This document shows positions 7,304-17,600 of a DNA stretch of 64,000 bases, piece by piece. Numbering within the stretch: the first letter of the stretch is position 1; each line of letters begins with the position of its first letter. Source of the DNA: Sterolibacterium sp. GTDB lineage: Bacteria > Pseudomonadota > Gammaproteobacteria > Burkholderiales > Rhodocyclaceae. The position numbers and the translations under genes were made by a program. The notes beneath the pieces were generated by a model that searched no databases, had not been told where the DNA came from, and was given only the letters and a program-made list of their open reading frames with translations. The DNA lies in assembly GCA_028713555.1 (NCBI GenBank), contig JAQTOA010000017.1, positions 1-64,000 on the forward strand, read 5' to 3'.

Positions 7304-9028
7304 ATGAATTCGCCGCTTGATCTGGTCTTTCTCTGGCATATGCATCAGCCGGACTATCGCGACCATCGTCAGCATGAACTGACCCTGCCCTGGGTATATC
7401 TTCATGTCATCAAAGACTACACCGACATGGTCGCCCATCTGGAACAACATCCGCGGATTCATGCGGTGGTTAACTTCGTGCCGGTGCTGCTGGAGCAGAT
7501 CGAGGATTACGCGGTTCAATTCGAGTCCGGCAATTTTCGCGACCAGCTCTTGCGCCTGTTGGCGTTTCCCGACCTTGGGCAACTCAGCGCGAGCGAGCGC
7601 GAATTCCTGCTGAATACCTGTTTTCGCAGCAATCACACCACCATGCTGGCGCCCTTCCGTCAATACCAGCGGCTGCATAATCTGTATCTGAAGTTGACCC
7701 GCGCCGGCAACGCGTTGAACTACCTCTCCGGCGCCTATTTCGCCGACCTGATCACTTGGTATCATTTGGCGTGGACCGGAGAAACGGAGCGGCGGCGTCA
7801 GCCGATCCTGGCCCAGTTAATGAGCCAGGGCCAGGATTTCACGCTGGCCGACCGGCAAGCCCTGCTGAGGCTGATCGGCGAAGACATCAAGAGCGTCATC
7901 CCGCGCTACCAGGCACTGGCCCAGCGCGGGCAGATCGAAATCTCCAGCACCCCGCAAACTCACCCGCTGGCTCCCTTGCTGATCGACTTCAAGGTCGCGC
8001 GCGAAACCCAACCCGAGTCGCCGCTACCACTCGCCAGCGTCTATCCTGGCGGCCGCATGCGCGTCACGGCGCAAATCGAGGCGGCGCGCGCCAGTCATGC
8101 CCGGCGCTTCGGCGCTCCCCCGGTCGGCATGTGGCCGGCGGAAGGAGCAATCTCCACCGCTTTCGTCCAGAAACTGGCGGCTCAAGATTGTCGCTGGATC
8201 GCCAGTGGCGAGGGGGTGCTGCATTCCTCGCTACAGCACCACGGAGGCAATCTCGACAACAGCCGCGCTGTCTTCCGGCCCTGGCGACTGGAGAGTGCGC
8301 CCGGCCTCACCCTGTTTTTCCGCAACGAGCGTCTCTCCGACCTGATCGGTTTCGAGTACGCCAAGTGGCATGGCCAGGATGCGGCCCAGCACTTCATCGG
8401 CGAACTCGAAGCCATCCATGCCAGCACGCCTGACGGCGAACGTGCCGTTGTCAGCATCATCATGGACGGCGAGAATGCCTGGGAACACTATCCCTACAAT
8501 GGCTACTTTTTTTTCGAAGATCTCTACGTGCGGCTTGAGCAGCATCCCAACATCCGCACCACCACCTTCGCCGAACTTCTCGACAGCCAGGAACCACCGC
8601 CGATCGCCACGCTGCCCGAACTCGTCGCCGGCAGCTGGGTATACGGCACGATGTCGACCTGGATCGGCGACACGAACAAGAATCGCGCCTGGGATCTGCT
8701 CTGCGAAGCCAAGCAAAGTTATGACCTGATCATGGCCGGCGGCTCCCTCGGTGCGCCGGAACGAACCGCCGCCGAGACACAATTGGCGATATGCGAAAGC
8801 TCCGACTGGTTCTGGTGGTTCGGCGACTACAACCCGGCGGCAACCGTCGCCAGTTTTGACCGGCTGTTCCGCCGCAACCTCGCCAATCTCTATCACCTGT
8901 TGGGCCTGTTACCGCCCGCTCATCTGGATCAGCCGATCTCCGGTGCAACGCTGGATGCCCCAGACACCGAAGTCCAGGGCAAGGCGGAAGGCGGCGGCGC
9001 CATGCGGCGCGCCCTGCAAAGCCTCTAG
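7304..9028 (+). CDS. Glycoside hydrolase family 57 protein (alpha-amylase/glucanotransferase type)
   Basis: A 574-residue GH57 enzyme acting on alpha-glucans; the exact reaction is not certain. The five family regions are visible: HMHQP near residue 11, GQIEISSTPQTHPLAPLL (about 208), GMWPAEGAIS with the likely nucleophile glutamate, IIMDGENAWEHYP with the likely acid/base aspartate, and a later helical region. It has no signal peptide, so it acts in the cytoplasm. It lies between glgC and glgP with 3 and 38 bp spacing, pointing to glycogen or maltodextrin remodelling, perhaps in place of the debranching enzyme GlgX, which is absent here (inference). Confidence 0.88.
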   Translation: MNSPLDLVFLWHMHQPDYRDHRQHELTLPWVYLHVIKDYTDMVAHLEQHPRIHAVVNFVPVLLEQIEDYAVQFESGNFRDQLLRLLAFPDLGQLSASEREFLLNTCFRSNHTTMLAPFRQYQRLHNLYLKLTRAGNALNYLSGAYFADLITWYHLAWTGETERRRQPILAQLMSQGQDFTLADRQALLRLIGEDIKSVIPRYQALAQRGQIEISSTPQTHPLAPLLIDFKVARETQPESPLPLASVYPGGRMRVTAQIEAARASHARRFGAPPVGMWPAEGAISTAFVQKLAAQDCRWIASGEGVLHSSLQHHGGNLDNSRAVFRPWRLESAPGLTLFFRNERLSDLIGFEYAKWHGQDAAQHFIGELEAIHASTPDGERAVVSIIMDGENAWEHYPYNGYFFFEDLYVRLEQHPNIRTTTFAELLDSQEPPPIATLPELVAGSWVYGTMSTWIGDTNKNRAWDLLCEAKQSYDLIMAGGSLGAPERTAAETQLAICESSDWFWWFGDYNPAATVASFDRLFRRNLANLYHLLGLLPPAHLDQPISGATLDAPDTEVQGKAEGGGAMRRALQSL

Positions 9029-9066
9029 CACGATAATTACTTCTACGTTCTAACACCGAGACCACC

Positions 9067-11622
9067 ATGCCCGGCACAAATTTTCAGCTCGAAGTTAATC
9101 CCGCCATTCCGCCGCGCCTGGCGCGGCTTGAAGAACTTTCCAACGACCTCTGGTACAGCTGGGACCGCGCCTCCCGTGCGCTGTTCGCCCGTCTGCATCC
9201 GTCGCTCTGGCATGCGGTGAACCACAGCCCGAAAGCCTTCCTCAAACGCATCGACCAGAAACGGCTGCTCGGTGCGGCTGAAGATCCGATCTTCCAGGGC
9301 ACCATGAACCGGGTCTTGTCGACTTACGACAGCTACCACCAGGCACTGGCGAATAATGAACATCACGGCAATGAGACGCTTGCCCAGGATGACCTGATCG
9401 CCTATTTCTGCGCCGAGTTCGGCTTTCACGAAAGCCTGCCGATCTACTCCGGCGGTCTGGGGATACTCGCCGGCGATCATTGCAAGGGCGCCTCGGACAT
9501 GCGGTTACCCTTCGTCGCCGTCGGCCTGCTCTACCGCCAGGGCTATTTCCAGCAGACCATCGACCGTGAGGGACAGCAGCATCCGCACTATTTCGACACC
9601 GACTTCGACGATCTGCCGATCATTCCGGTGAAACGCGCAGACGGCAGCGAGATGCTGATTTCGGTCGAAATGCCGGGGCGCACGGTATGGGCCAAAGTGT
9701 GGTCGGCAAAAACCGGCAACACCATGCTCTATCTGCTCGATACCGACCTGGTCGAGAACAGTCTGACGGATCGCGACATTACCCACCGTCTGTATGGCGG
9801 CGAGCGCGCCACGCGCATCGAGCAGGAGATCCTGCTCGGGATCGGCGGCGTGCGCGCCTTGCGTGAGCTGAACATCAAACCCACCGTCTGGCACATCAAC
9901 GAAGGTCACGCCGCATTCCTCATCCTCGAACGGATTCGCGGCCTGTTCGACCAAAATCTGGACTTCGCCAGCGCGCTCGAAGCAGTTGCCGTGAATACCG
10001 TTTTCACCACCCACACCGCAGTACCCGCGGGGCACGATCATTTCACCGAAGAAATGGTGCTCAACTACTTCAGCCAGTTCTGCGCCGCGACCGGAATCGA
10101 TGGCGCCAGGTTGCTGGCATTGGGGCGCACACCGAACAGCCACGAATTCAACATGACGGCCCTGGCGGTCCGTGGCTCACGCCACCACAATGGTGTCTCG
10201 CGCATTCATGGCCATGTTTCATCGACTATCCTCGCCAGCCTGTGGCCGCAGATCGAGCCTGCCGAAAACCCCGTCGACTACGTGACCAATGCCGTGCATG
10301 TTCCCACCTTCCTGGCGACCGACTGGTATGAAACCTTCGATCGCCATCTCGGGCTGGGCTGGATGCATCGTCTAACCGACCAGAACTGCTGGCAAAACAT
10401 CCATCGCATACCCGATCAGATTTTCTGGAGCATCCGTCAATCGCTCAAAGCCCAATTGCTGCACCTGATTCGCCATCGGGTACGCGAACAGCATCTGCGC
10501 AACCAAGGATCGGAGTCCCATCTCGACCGGATGCTGAAATATGCCGACCCGGCCAACCCGACTGTGCTCACCCTGGGCTTCGCCCGCCGCTTCGCCACCT
10601 ACAAGCGGGCTACGCTGCTGTTCAATAATCGCAACTGGTTGCGTGACATCCTTGGCGACAACTCGCGGCCGGTGCTGTTCATCTTCGCCGGCAAGGCGCA
10701 CCCGGCCGACGAGCCGGGACAGGCGCTGATCCGTCAAGTCAGCGAATTATCGCGCCAGCCCGAGTTCGAAGGGCACATCCTGGTACTCGAAGGCTATGAC
10801 CAACACCTGGCGCGGCGCCTGGTTTCCGGTGTTGATGTGTGGCTGAACAACCCCATTTATCCACTCGAAGCTTCCGGCACCTCGGGCATCAAGGCAGCCA
10901 TCAATGGCGCCATGAACCTGTCGGTGCTCGATGGCTGGTGGGGCGAGGGTTATGACGGCAAGAACGGTTGGGCGATCAAACCGACCTCGGAAAGACTCGA
11001 TCCAGCCGAGCGCGACGCCGAGGAAGCGCGCACGCTCTATGAGTTGCTGCAGGACAGCGTAATCCCGCTATACTACCGCAACACCTCGCTCGGCTATTCG
11101 CCGGAGTGGGTAGCGATGGCCAAGCACTCGATCACCAGCATCATGCCGCGGTTCAATATGCAGCGCATGCTGACCGAATATACAAAAAAGTTCTACGCCC
11201 CTGCCGCCACGCAGTGGCGCAAATTTGCCGGCGATAATTTCTCCGGCGCCCGGCACGTCGCTGCCTGGAAAGCCAAAATCCGCGGCGCCTGGTCGGGCGT
11301 GCGCCTGCGCCAGGTGGCGCTGCCTTCGATGCGGGCGCACTACGGCGAGGCATTCCAATTCGAGATTGCCGTGCAGTTGAACGGTCTCGACCCCAAGGAT
11401 CTGACCGTAGAATTGGTCGTCTCCCGACCTGGTGAGAAGAACCCCGCCAAGAGCAAGCGTTACGCCTTGCACCACAAGCAAGTTCTCGATCAGGGTGAAC
11501 ACCTGTTTGTGCGTGAACTAACGCTGGATCTGTGCGGCAAAATCGATTATCACATCCGTGCGTTCCCGCACCACGAGTTACTGACCCATCCCTTCGAGTT
11601 GGGCATGATGGTATGGCTGTGA
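9067..11622 (+). CDS. glgP: Alpha-glucan phosphorylase GlgP (DUF3417-containing type)
   Basis: Releases glucose-1-phosphate from alpha-1,4-glucan by phosphorolysis, using pyridoxal phosphate. The 851-residue protein starts with a DUF3417 segment (LARLEELSNDLWYSWDRASR, about 16-35), the form found in the non-E. coli phosphorylase subfamily. The GT35 body follows, with the PLP-lysine region EASGTSGIKAAINGAMNLS and GWWGEGYDGKNGWAI. The tail beyond about residue 730 resembles a beta-sandwich. It sits in the glycogen operon, and its stop overlaps the pgi start. Confidence 0.93.
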   Translation: MPGTNFQLEVNPAIPPRLARLEELSNDLWYSWDRASRALFARLHPSLWHAVNHSPKAFLKRIDQKRLLGAAEDPIFQGTMNRVLSTYDSYHQALANNEHHGNETLAQDDLIAYFCAEFGFHESLPIYSGGLGILAGDHCKGASDMRLPFVAVGLLYRQGYFQQTIDREGQQHPHYFDTDFDDLPIIPVKRADGSEMLISVEMPGRTVWAKVWSAKTGNTMLYLLDTDLVENSLTDRDITHRLYGGERATRIEQEILLGIGGVRALRELNIKPTVWHINEGHAAFLILERIRGLFDQNLDFASALEAVAVNTVFTTHTAVPAGHDHFTEEMVLNYFSQFCAATGIDGARLLALGRTPNSHEFNMTALAVRGSRHHNGVSRIHGHVSSTILASLWPQIEPAENPVDYVTNAVHVPTFLATDWYETFDRHLGLGWMHRLTDQNCWQNIHRIPDQIFWSIRQSLKAQLLHLIRHRVREQHLRNQGSESHLDRMLKYADPANPTVLTLGFARRFATYKRATLLFNNRNWLRDILGDNSRPVLFIFAGKAHPADEPGQALIRQVSELSRQPEFEGHILVLEGYDQHLARRLVSGVDVWLNNPIYPLEASGTSGIKAAINGAMNLSVLDGWWGEGYDGKNGWAIKPTSERLDPAERDAEEARTLYELLQDSVIPLYYRNTSLGYSPEWVAMAKHSITSIMPRFNMQRMLTEYTKKFYAPAATQWRKFAGDNFSGARHVAAWKAKIRGAWSGVRLRQVALPSMRAHYGEAFQFEIAVQLNGLDPKDLTVELVVSRPGEKNPAKSKRYALHHKQVLDQGEHLFVRELTLDLCGKIDYHIRAFPHHELLTHPFELGMMVWL

Positions 11623-13229
11623 CCCCCCTGATCGAAACGCCGGCCTGGAGAGCGCTGGCGGCGCTGGCCGGACACAGCCTGCGCCTGCGTGAGTTGTTTG
11701 CTACCGATCCGCAGCGTTTCTCCAGGTTCTCGCTGGCACACGATGGCGTGCTGCTGGATTATTCCAAGCAGCGCGTTACCAGCGAGGTGATGGCGGCGCT
11801 CCATGTACTGTGGGAAAGCGCGGACGTTCCCGACTGGATCGCCAGAATGCGCGCCGGCGAAACCATCAACCAGAGCGAGGGGCGCGCTGTGTTGCACTTC
11901 GCCCTGCGCGAACCTAACCCACGCGCCGAAGTCCGCGCGGTGCTGGATAAAATGCAGCGTTTCTGTGACGACGTTCATTCCGGCCGGTGGCGCGGCAGTG
12001 CTGGAAGTACTATCAGCGACGTGGTCAACATCGGCATCGGCGGTTCCGACCTTGGGCCAAAAATGGCGACCCAGGCGCTCGCCGCCTATCATCAGCCGGA
12101 TCTGCGCGTGCATTACGTCTCCAACCTGGATGCCGCACACCTCGCCACCACCTTGGCGCAACTCGATCCGCGCAGCACTTTGTTCGTCATCGCCAGCAAG
12201 ACCTTTACTACCCAGGAAACAATGACCAACGCCCGTTCGGCCCGCGACTGGATTGTCGCCGCCTTGGGCGAGGCGGCGGTGGCACGGCACTTCGTCGCGG
12301 TATCGACCAACCTGGCGGCAGTCGCCAAGTTCGGCATCGATCCGGCCAACGCCTTCGAGTTCTGGGACTGGGTGGGCGGACGATTCTCGCTCTGGTCGGC
12401 AATCGGACTGCCGCTCGCGCTGGCCATCGGCTTCGCCAATTTCGAGGGCTTCCTGGCCGGCGGTGCGGCCATGGACAGGCACTTCTTCAACACGCCGCCG
12501 GAGCAGAATCTGCCGGCAACACTGGCCCTGCTCGGCATCTGGAATATCGATTTTCTCAGCGCCTCGACACAGGCCGTCTTGCCCTACAGCCAGTCGCTCG
12601 AACACCTGCCGCGCTATCTGCAGCAACTGGAAATGGAGAGCAACGGCAAACAGATCGACCGCGCTGGCTACCCAGTCGGCTGCCCGACCGCGCCGATCGT
12701 CTGGGGAGAGGCCGGCACCAATGGCCAGCATGCCTTTTATCAGTTGATCCATCAGGGCGGACGCCTGATTCCCTGCGATTTCATTGCGCTCAGGCAGGCC
12801 GACTTCGATCTTCCCGGCCATCATGACGCACTGCTCGCCAACTGTTTTGCCCAGAGCGAAGCCCTGATGCGAGGAAAAACGCTGGACGAAGTGTGCGCAG
12901 AACTCGCTGCCGCCGGCATGGCGGCAGACAAAATTCAACGCCTGGCCCCCTTCAAAGTATTCCCCGGCAACCAGCCGTCGACCACGCTGCTGCTTGATCG
13001 CCTCGACCCCTATGCGCTGGGCCAACTGGTCTCACTTTACGAGCACAAGACTTTCGTTCAAGGCCTCATCTGGCGCATCAACTCGTTCGACCAGTGGGGA
13101 GTCGAATACGGCAAGCAACTTGCCGTGCGCTTGCTGCCGATCCTCGAAGGAAAGCAACCGGCAACGGACCTGGACAGTTCAACCGCGGGACTGATCGCTG
13201 CCTGCAAAACCGGGGCATCGAGAAATTAG
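11613..13229 (+). CDS. pgi: Glucose-6-phosphate isomerase Pgi
   Basis: Interconverts glucose-6-phosphate and fructose-6-phosphate, linking glycogen turnover to glycolysis. Typical motifs are NIGIGGSDLGPKMATQAL, SKTFTTQETMTNA, WDWVGGRFSLWSAIGLPLAL and VWGEAGTNGQHAFYQLIHQG. The ATG at 11613 overlaps the last 10 bases of glgP and gives 538 residues, close to the usual 549. An upstream in-frame start would add a 27-residue extension lying entirely inside glgP, so the internal start is preferred. The end overlaps the probable glgA start. Confidence 0.95.
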   Translation: MAVTPLIETPAWRALAALAGHSLRLRELFATDPQRFSRFSLAHDGVLLDYSKQRVTSEVMAALHVLWESADVPDWIARMRAGETINQSEGRAVLHFALREPNPRAEVRAVLDKMQRFCDDVHSGRWRGSAGSTISDVVNIGIGGSDLGPKMATQALAAYHQPDLRVHYVSNLDAAHLATTLAQLDPRSTLFVIASKTFTTQETMTNARSARDWIVAALGEAAVARHFVAVSTNLAAVAKFGIDPANAFEFWDWVGGRFSLWSAIGLPLALAIGFANFEGFLAGGAAMDRHFFNTPPEQNLPATLALLGIWNIDFLSASTQAVLPYSQSLEHLPRYLQQLEMESNGKQIDRAGYPVGCPTAPIVWGEAGTNGQHAFYQLIHQGGRLIPCDFIALRQADFDLPGHHDALLANCFAQSEALMRGKTLDEVCAELAAAGMAADKIQRLAPFKVFPGNQPSTTLLLDRLDPYALGQLVSLYEHKTFVQGLIWRINSFDQWGVEYGKQLAVRLLPILEGKQPATDLDSSTAGLIAACKTGASRN

Positions 13230-14685
13230 AAAACTCAAGGTACTTTTTGCCACATCGGAAATAGCTCCCTGGGTTAAGACCGGCGGTCTTGGCGACATCT
13301 CAGCCGCCCTGCCCAAGGCGCTCCAGGCCAGCGGCGTTGATGTGCGCCTGCTGGTGCCACGCTATCCGGCATTGGCGCAGGCATTCCCGGATGCGCCGGT
13401 GCTGGCCAGGTTCGGTCAGCTCGGCGGCTTGCTGCCCGCAGCCAGCCTGTGCGAAGCCACCACGCCGGCGGGTACAACGCTATGGTTGCTCGATTGCCCG
13501 GCGCTGTATGACCGCCCGGGCAATCCCTATCTGGGCGGCGACGGCCGCGACTGGCATGACAACGCCGTACGCTTCGGCTTGCTCTCGCGGGTTGCCGCTG
13601 TGCTCGGCAGCAACGCTAATCCGCTGCCCTGGCAAGCGCAGGTAATTCATTGCAACGACTGGCAAACCGCACTGGCACCGTGCTACCTGAAATACCTGGG
13701 CGGCGCACGCGCGGCCACCCTGCTCACGGTTCACAACCTGGCCTTCCAGGGACTGTTCGGCCAACTCCAGCTTGCTGAACTCGGCCTGCCGCCGCAGGCC
13801 TGGCATATCGAGGGCGTCGAGTATCACACCTACCTGTCGTTTCTCAAGGGCGGCCTGCAGCATGCCGACTGGATCACCACCGTCAGTCCCAGCTACGCCC
13901 GCGAAATCCAGACCGACGCCGCCGGCATGGGCCTGGCCGGCCTGCTGCGCTGGCGTGGCGATTGTCTGTCTGGAATTCTGAACGGTATCGATTGCGAGAT
14001 CTGGAACCCGGCCGCCGATCCTTATCTGGTGGATGGCTACGATGTCGTCCGTCTTGCCGGCAAAGCCGCCAATAAATCCGCCCTGCAGCACCGGCTCGGT
14101 CTCGAACCACGCGACGATGTCCCGCTGCTCGGGTTAATCAGCCGCCTCACTACCCAGAAAGGCGTAGACCTGCTGCCGCTGATCGAGAGTGAACTCGCCG
14201 CGCTGCCGCTGCAACTGGCCGTCCTCGGCAGTGGTGCACGCGAACTCGAGCAAGCTGTCGCCGCCATGGCTGAAAGTCATCCGGGGCAATTCTCGGCAAC
14301 CATCGGTTTCGACGAAGAACTCGCCCACCTGATCGAGGCGGGCAGCGACATGTTCTTGATGCCCTCGCGCTTCGAACCTTGCGGTCTCAACCAGATGTAC
14401 AGCCTGCGCTATGGCACCCCGCCGATCGTGCGCGGTACCGGCGGCCTGGCGGACAGCGTGATCGATTGCATTCCATCCGCATTGGCAAGCGCCACGGCCA
14501 ACGGCTTCGTCTTCAGCGAGGCCAGCGCGGAAACGCTAATGGCGACCATCCGCCGCGCCCTGAGCGCCTGGCGGGAACCTGAAATCTGGCGACAGCTGCA
14601 ACGCAACGGCATGACGCACGACTGGAGCTGGCGTGCTCCGGCACGGCAGTACGTGAAGCTTTATCGGCAACTCGCTCTGCGCTAA
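13225..14685 (+). CDS. glgA: Glycogen synthase GlgA (ADP-glucose type) with a non-canonical start
   Basis: Adds glucose from ADP-glucose to the growing alpha-1,4-glucan chain (GT5). The conserved N-terminus KVLFATSEIAPWVKTGGLGD, holding the KTGGL substrate motif, lies upstream of the first GTG (13342). No ATG, GTG or TTG lies in frame between the preceding stop (13192) and that GTG. The best start is ATT at 13225, with a GAGAA stretch before it and overlapping the pgi stop; CTG at 13198 is the alternative. From ATT the protein has 486 residues, normal for GlgA. Later motifs include SRFEPCGLNQMYSLRYG. It is last in the operon and converges on the RND gene. Confidence 0.9.
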   Translation: MRKLKVLFATSEIAPWVKTGGLGDISAALPKALQASGVDVRLLVPRYPALAQAFPDAPVLARFGQLGGLLPAASLCEATTPAGTTLWLLDCPALYDRPGNPYLGGDGRDWHDNAVRFGLLSRVAAVLGSNANPLPWQAQVIHCNDWQTALAPCYLKYLGGARAATLLTVHNLAFQGLFGQLQLAELGLPPQAWHIEGVEYHTYLSFLKGGLQHADWITTVSPSYAREIQTDAAGMGLAGLLRWRGDCLSGILNGIDCEIWNPAADPYLVDGYDVVRLAGKAANKSALQHRLGLEPRDDVPLLGLISRLTTQKGVDLLPLIESELAALPLQLAVLGSGARELEQAVAAMAESHPGQFSATIGFDEELAHLIEAGSDMFLMPSRFEPCGLNQMYSLRYGTPPIVRGTGGLADSVIDCIPSALASATANGFVFSEASAETLMATIRRALSAWREPEIWRQLQRNGMTHDWSWRAPARQYVKLYRQLALR

Positions 14686-14697
14686 TTCCCCATGAAC

Positions 14698-17600
14698 TTA
14701 ATCAGTTGAGGATTTGCTGGTGAATTTCGCTCTCAGCCAGCGGCCGCTCATTTCCGCCCAAACGTAGAACAGCGGAATAAAGAACGTCGCGACAAAGGTG
14801 GCGGCAAGCATGCCGCCAACCACGCCGGTGCCAATCGAATGGCGGCTGTTGGCACCCGCGCCGCTGCTCAGAGCAAGTGGCAGTACGCCAAAAATGAATG
14901 CCAGCGAGGTCATCAAAATCGGGCGGAAACGCAAGCGCGCCGCCTCCATCGCGGCCTCTTTCACTGCCATCCCCTCCTTGACCCGGCGCGAAGCAAATTC
15001 GACGATCAGGATGGCGTTCTTCGCCGACAGGCCGACCAGCGTGATGATGCCGATTTGCAGATAGAGATCATTGTACAAGCCGCGCGACCACATCGCGACC
15101 ATCGCGCCGAATACCGCAAACGGAACCGGCAGGATCACCGCAATGGGCAAGGTCAGCCGCTCGTATTGAGCGGTAAGAATTAAGAAGACCATCAAGATCG
15201 CGAGCAGGTAGATGCCGGTTGTGCTCGACTGCGTCTGCTTCTCAAGGAATGCCTGCGTCGCCCATGCCAGCGAGTAGCCCTCCGGCAACGATTCGCGGGC
15301 GATCTCTTCCATCACCGCCAGCGCTTGGCCCGAACTGTAGCCGGGCGCCGGAGCGCCGATGAGCCGCGCCGCCGGCAGTGCATTAAAATGCTCGACCACA
15401 TCGGCGCCGGTGACCACGCGTGACTCGCCAAGCGCGCTCAGCGGAATCGGCTTGCCCAGCTGACTGCGCACAAAAACATGGCGCAGATCTTCGATATGGG
15501 CTCGGTAGCTGGCGTCGGACTGCATCTGCACGCGATAGACGCGGCCGCCGAGGTTGAAGTCGTTGACGTAGTAGGCGCCGAAGGTACTCTGTAGCGTCGA
15601 AAAAATATCGTCCACCTGCACGCCGAGCTGTTTGGCGCGCTCGCGATCAATGTCGAGGCGCAGTTGCGGCACCTGGGCCGAGAAGGTAGTGAACACACCG
15701 GCGACTTCCGGCCGCTTCGCTGCTGCCTCCACCAGCTTCGCCGTTGCCGCTTCAAGCGCCTTGTAGTCAGTGCCGGCATGACTCTGCACCACGCCTTCGA
15801 AACCGCCGGTAGCCGATAGCCCCTCGATCGGCGGCGGGCCGACACCGAATACTACGGCATCCTTGATCTGCTCGCCCAGCGCGAATATTTCGCCCACCAG
15901 CGCCGGCGCCTGCAAGGCGGGATCCGTGCGTTCGTCCCAGTGCTTCAGGCAGATGAACGACAAGCCGCTGTTGCTGCGTGGCAAAAATGAGTAGGGATCG
16001 AAACCGACGAAGGAATTCGAACTGAACACTGCGGGATGCTTCGCGAAATAATTGTCGATGCGACGGGTCACGGCGTCGGTACGCTGCAGCGACGCCGCCG
16101 GCGGCAGGAAAGGCAGGGCCATCACATAGCCCTGGTCTTCATCCGGAACCAATGAGGTCGGCATCACGCGGCTGAGCTGCCAAGTGGCGGCGAACACGAT
16201 CACCGTGAAGAGCGCCCCCAGCATGCCGTGGCGCAGAAAGAAGCCGACGCCTTTCGCATATCGCAGCGTAAAGCGCTCCAGCAGCGCGCGCGTCCCATCG
16301 AGCCACGGACGCGGCTTGCGCTCTCTTGGCCGCAACAACAGCGCACACAACGCGGGGGTCAGCGTCAGCGCCACGAAACCGGAAATCGCCACCGCCACGC
16401 TCAGCGTCACCGCAAACTGGCGGTACATCTCACCCACCAGCCCACCGAGGAAAGCCACCGGCAGGAAAACCGCGGTCAACACCAGCACGATGGCAATCAA
16501 GGGGCCGGTAACCTCCTTCATCGCCAGGTGCGTTGCTTCGCGCGCGCTCATATGCCCCTCGCGCATATGGCGCTCAACATTTTCCAGCACCACGATGGCA
16601 TCATCGACGACGATGCCAATCGAAAGCACCATCGCGAACAGCGTCGCCAGATTGATACTTGTCCCCAGCGCATACATCCCCGCGAACGAACCAATCAGGG
16701 ACACCGGCACGGCGAGGCAGGGAATCAGCGTCGCACGCCAGTTCTGCAGGAACATGAACACCACCAGGATCACCAGCACGATGGCTTCGCCCAAGGTCTT
16801 GAACACCTCCTTGATCGCGACGCGCACAAATGACGTGGTATCAAACGGAATGTCCCAGTGCAGGCCTTGCGGGAAACGCTTGCTGAGCTCTTCCATGCGT
16901 TCTCGCACATTGTCGGAAATCTTCAGCACATCGGCGCCGGGGCGGGGAAAAATACCGATCATCAGCGTCGGCTTGGCATTGCGCGTGCTGTTCACGCTGT
17001 TGTCCCGAGCGCCCATCTCGACCCGCGCCACGTCGCCCAAACGAACCAGGGTGCCATCAGGTTTGGCGCGCACGATGATGCGCTGGAACGCCTCGGGGCT
17101 CGACAAGCGCCCCTGCGTGGTGATGTTCATGCTGAGATCAACGCGAGTCGGCATCGGCTCGTCGCCAACGCGGCCGGTGGCAAACTGGGCATTCTGCTCG
17201 CGGACAGCTTGCGCGATGTCGTTTGGCGTCAGGCCAAGCTGCGCCAGTTTATCCGGCTGCAACCAGATGCGGAGCGAGTACTCCTTGGCGCCATAGGTGT
17301 CCACAGCAGCGATGCCGGGAATGCGACGCAGTTCATCGACGATATTGATCAGCGCGTAATTAGAAATGAACTGATTGTTGTAGCGTCCGTCCGGCGCATC
17401 CAGCGAGATATATTGAACCGCCGTCCAGTTGAGTTTGCGCACCACCACCCCCTGGCGCCGGACCTCTTCGGGCAGCAATGGTAGCGCCGCCTGGACGCGG
17501 TTCTGGGTGTTGATCACGGCGATATCGGGGTTGGTGCCGATGGCAAAGGTGAGTACCGCCTGCATCATGCCGTTCGGCATCGATCCGGAACGCAGGTAGA

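Noticed and set aside
11550-13025. 491-codon minus-strand frame opposite pgi
   Set aside because: The low-quality, His/Arg/Gln-rich sequence mirrors the pgi codons, and pgi is unmistakable on the other strand.
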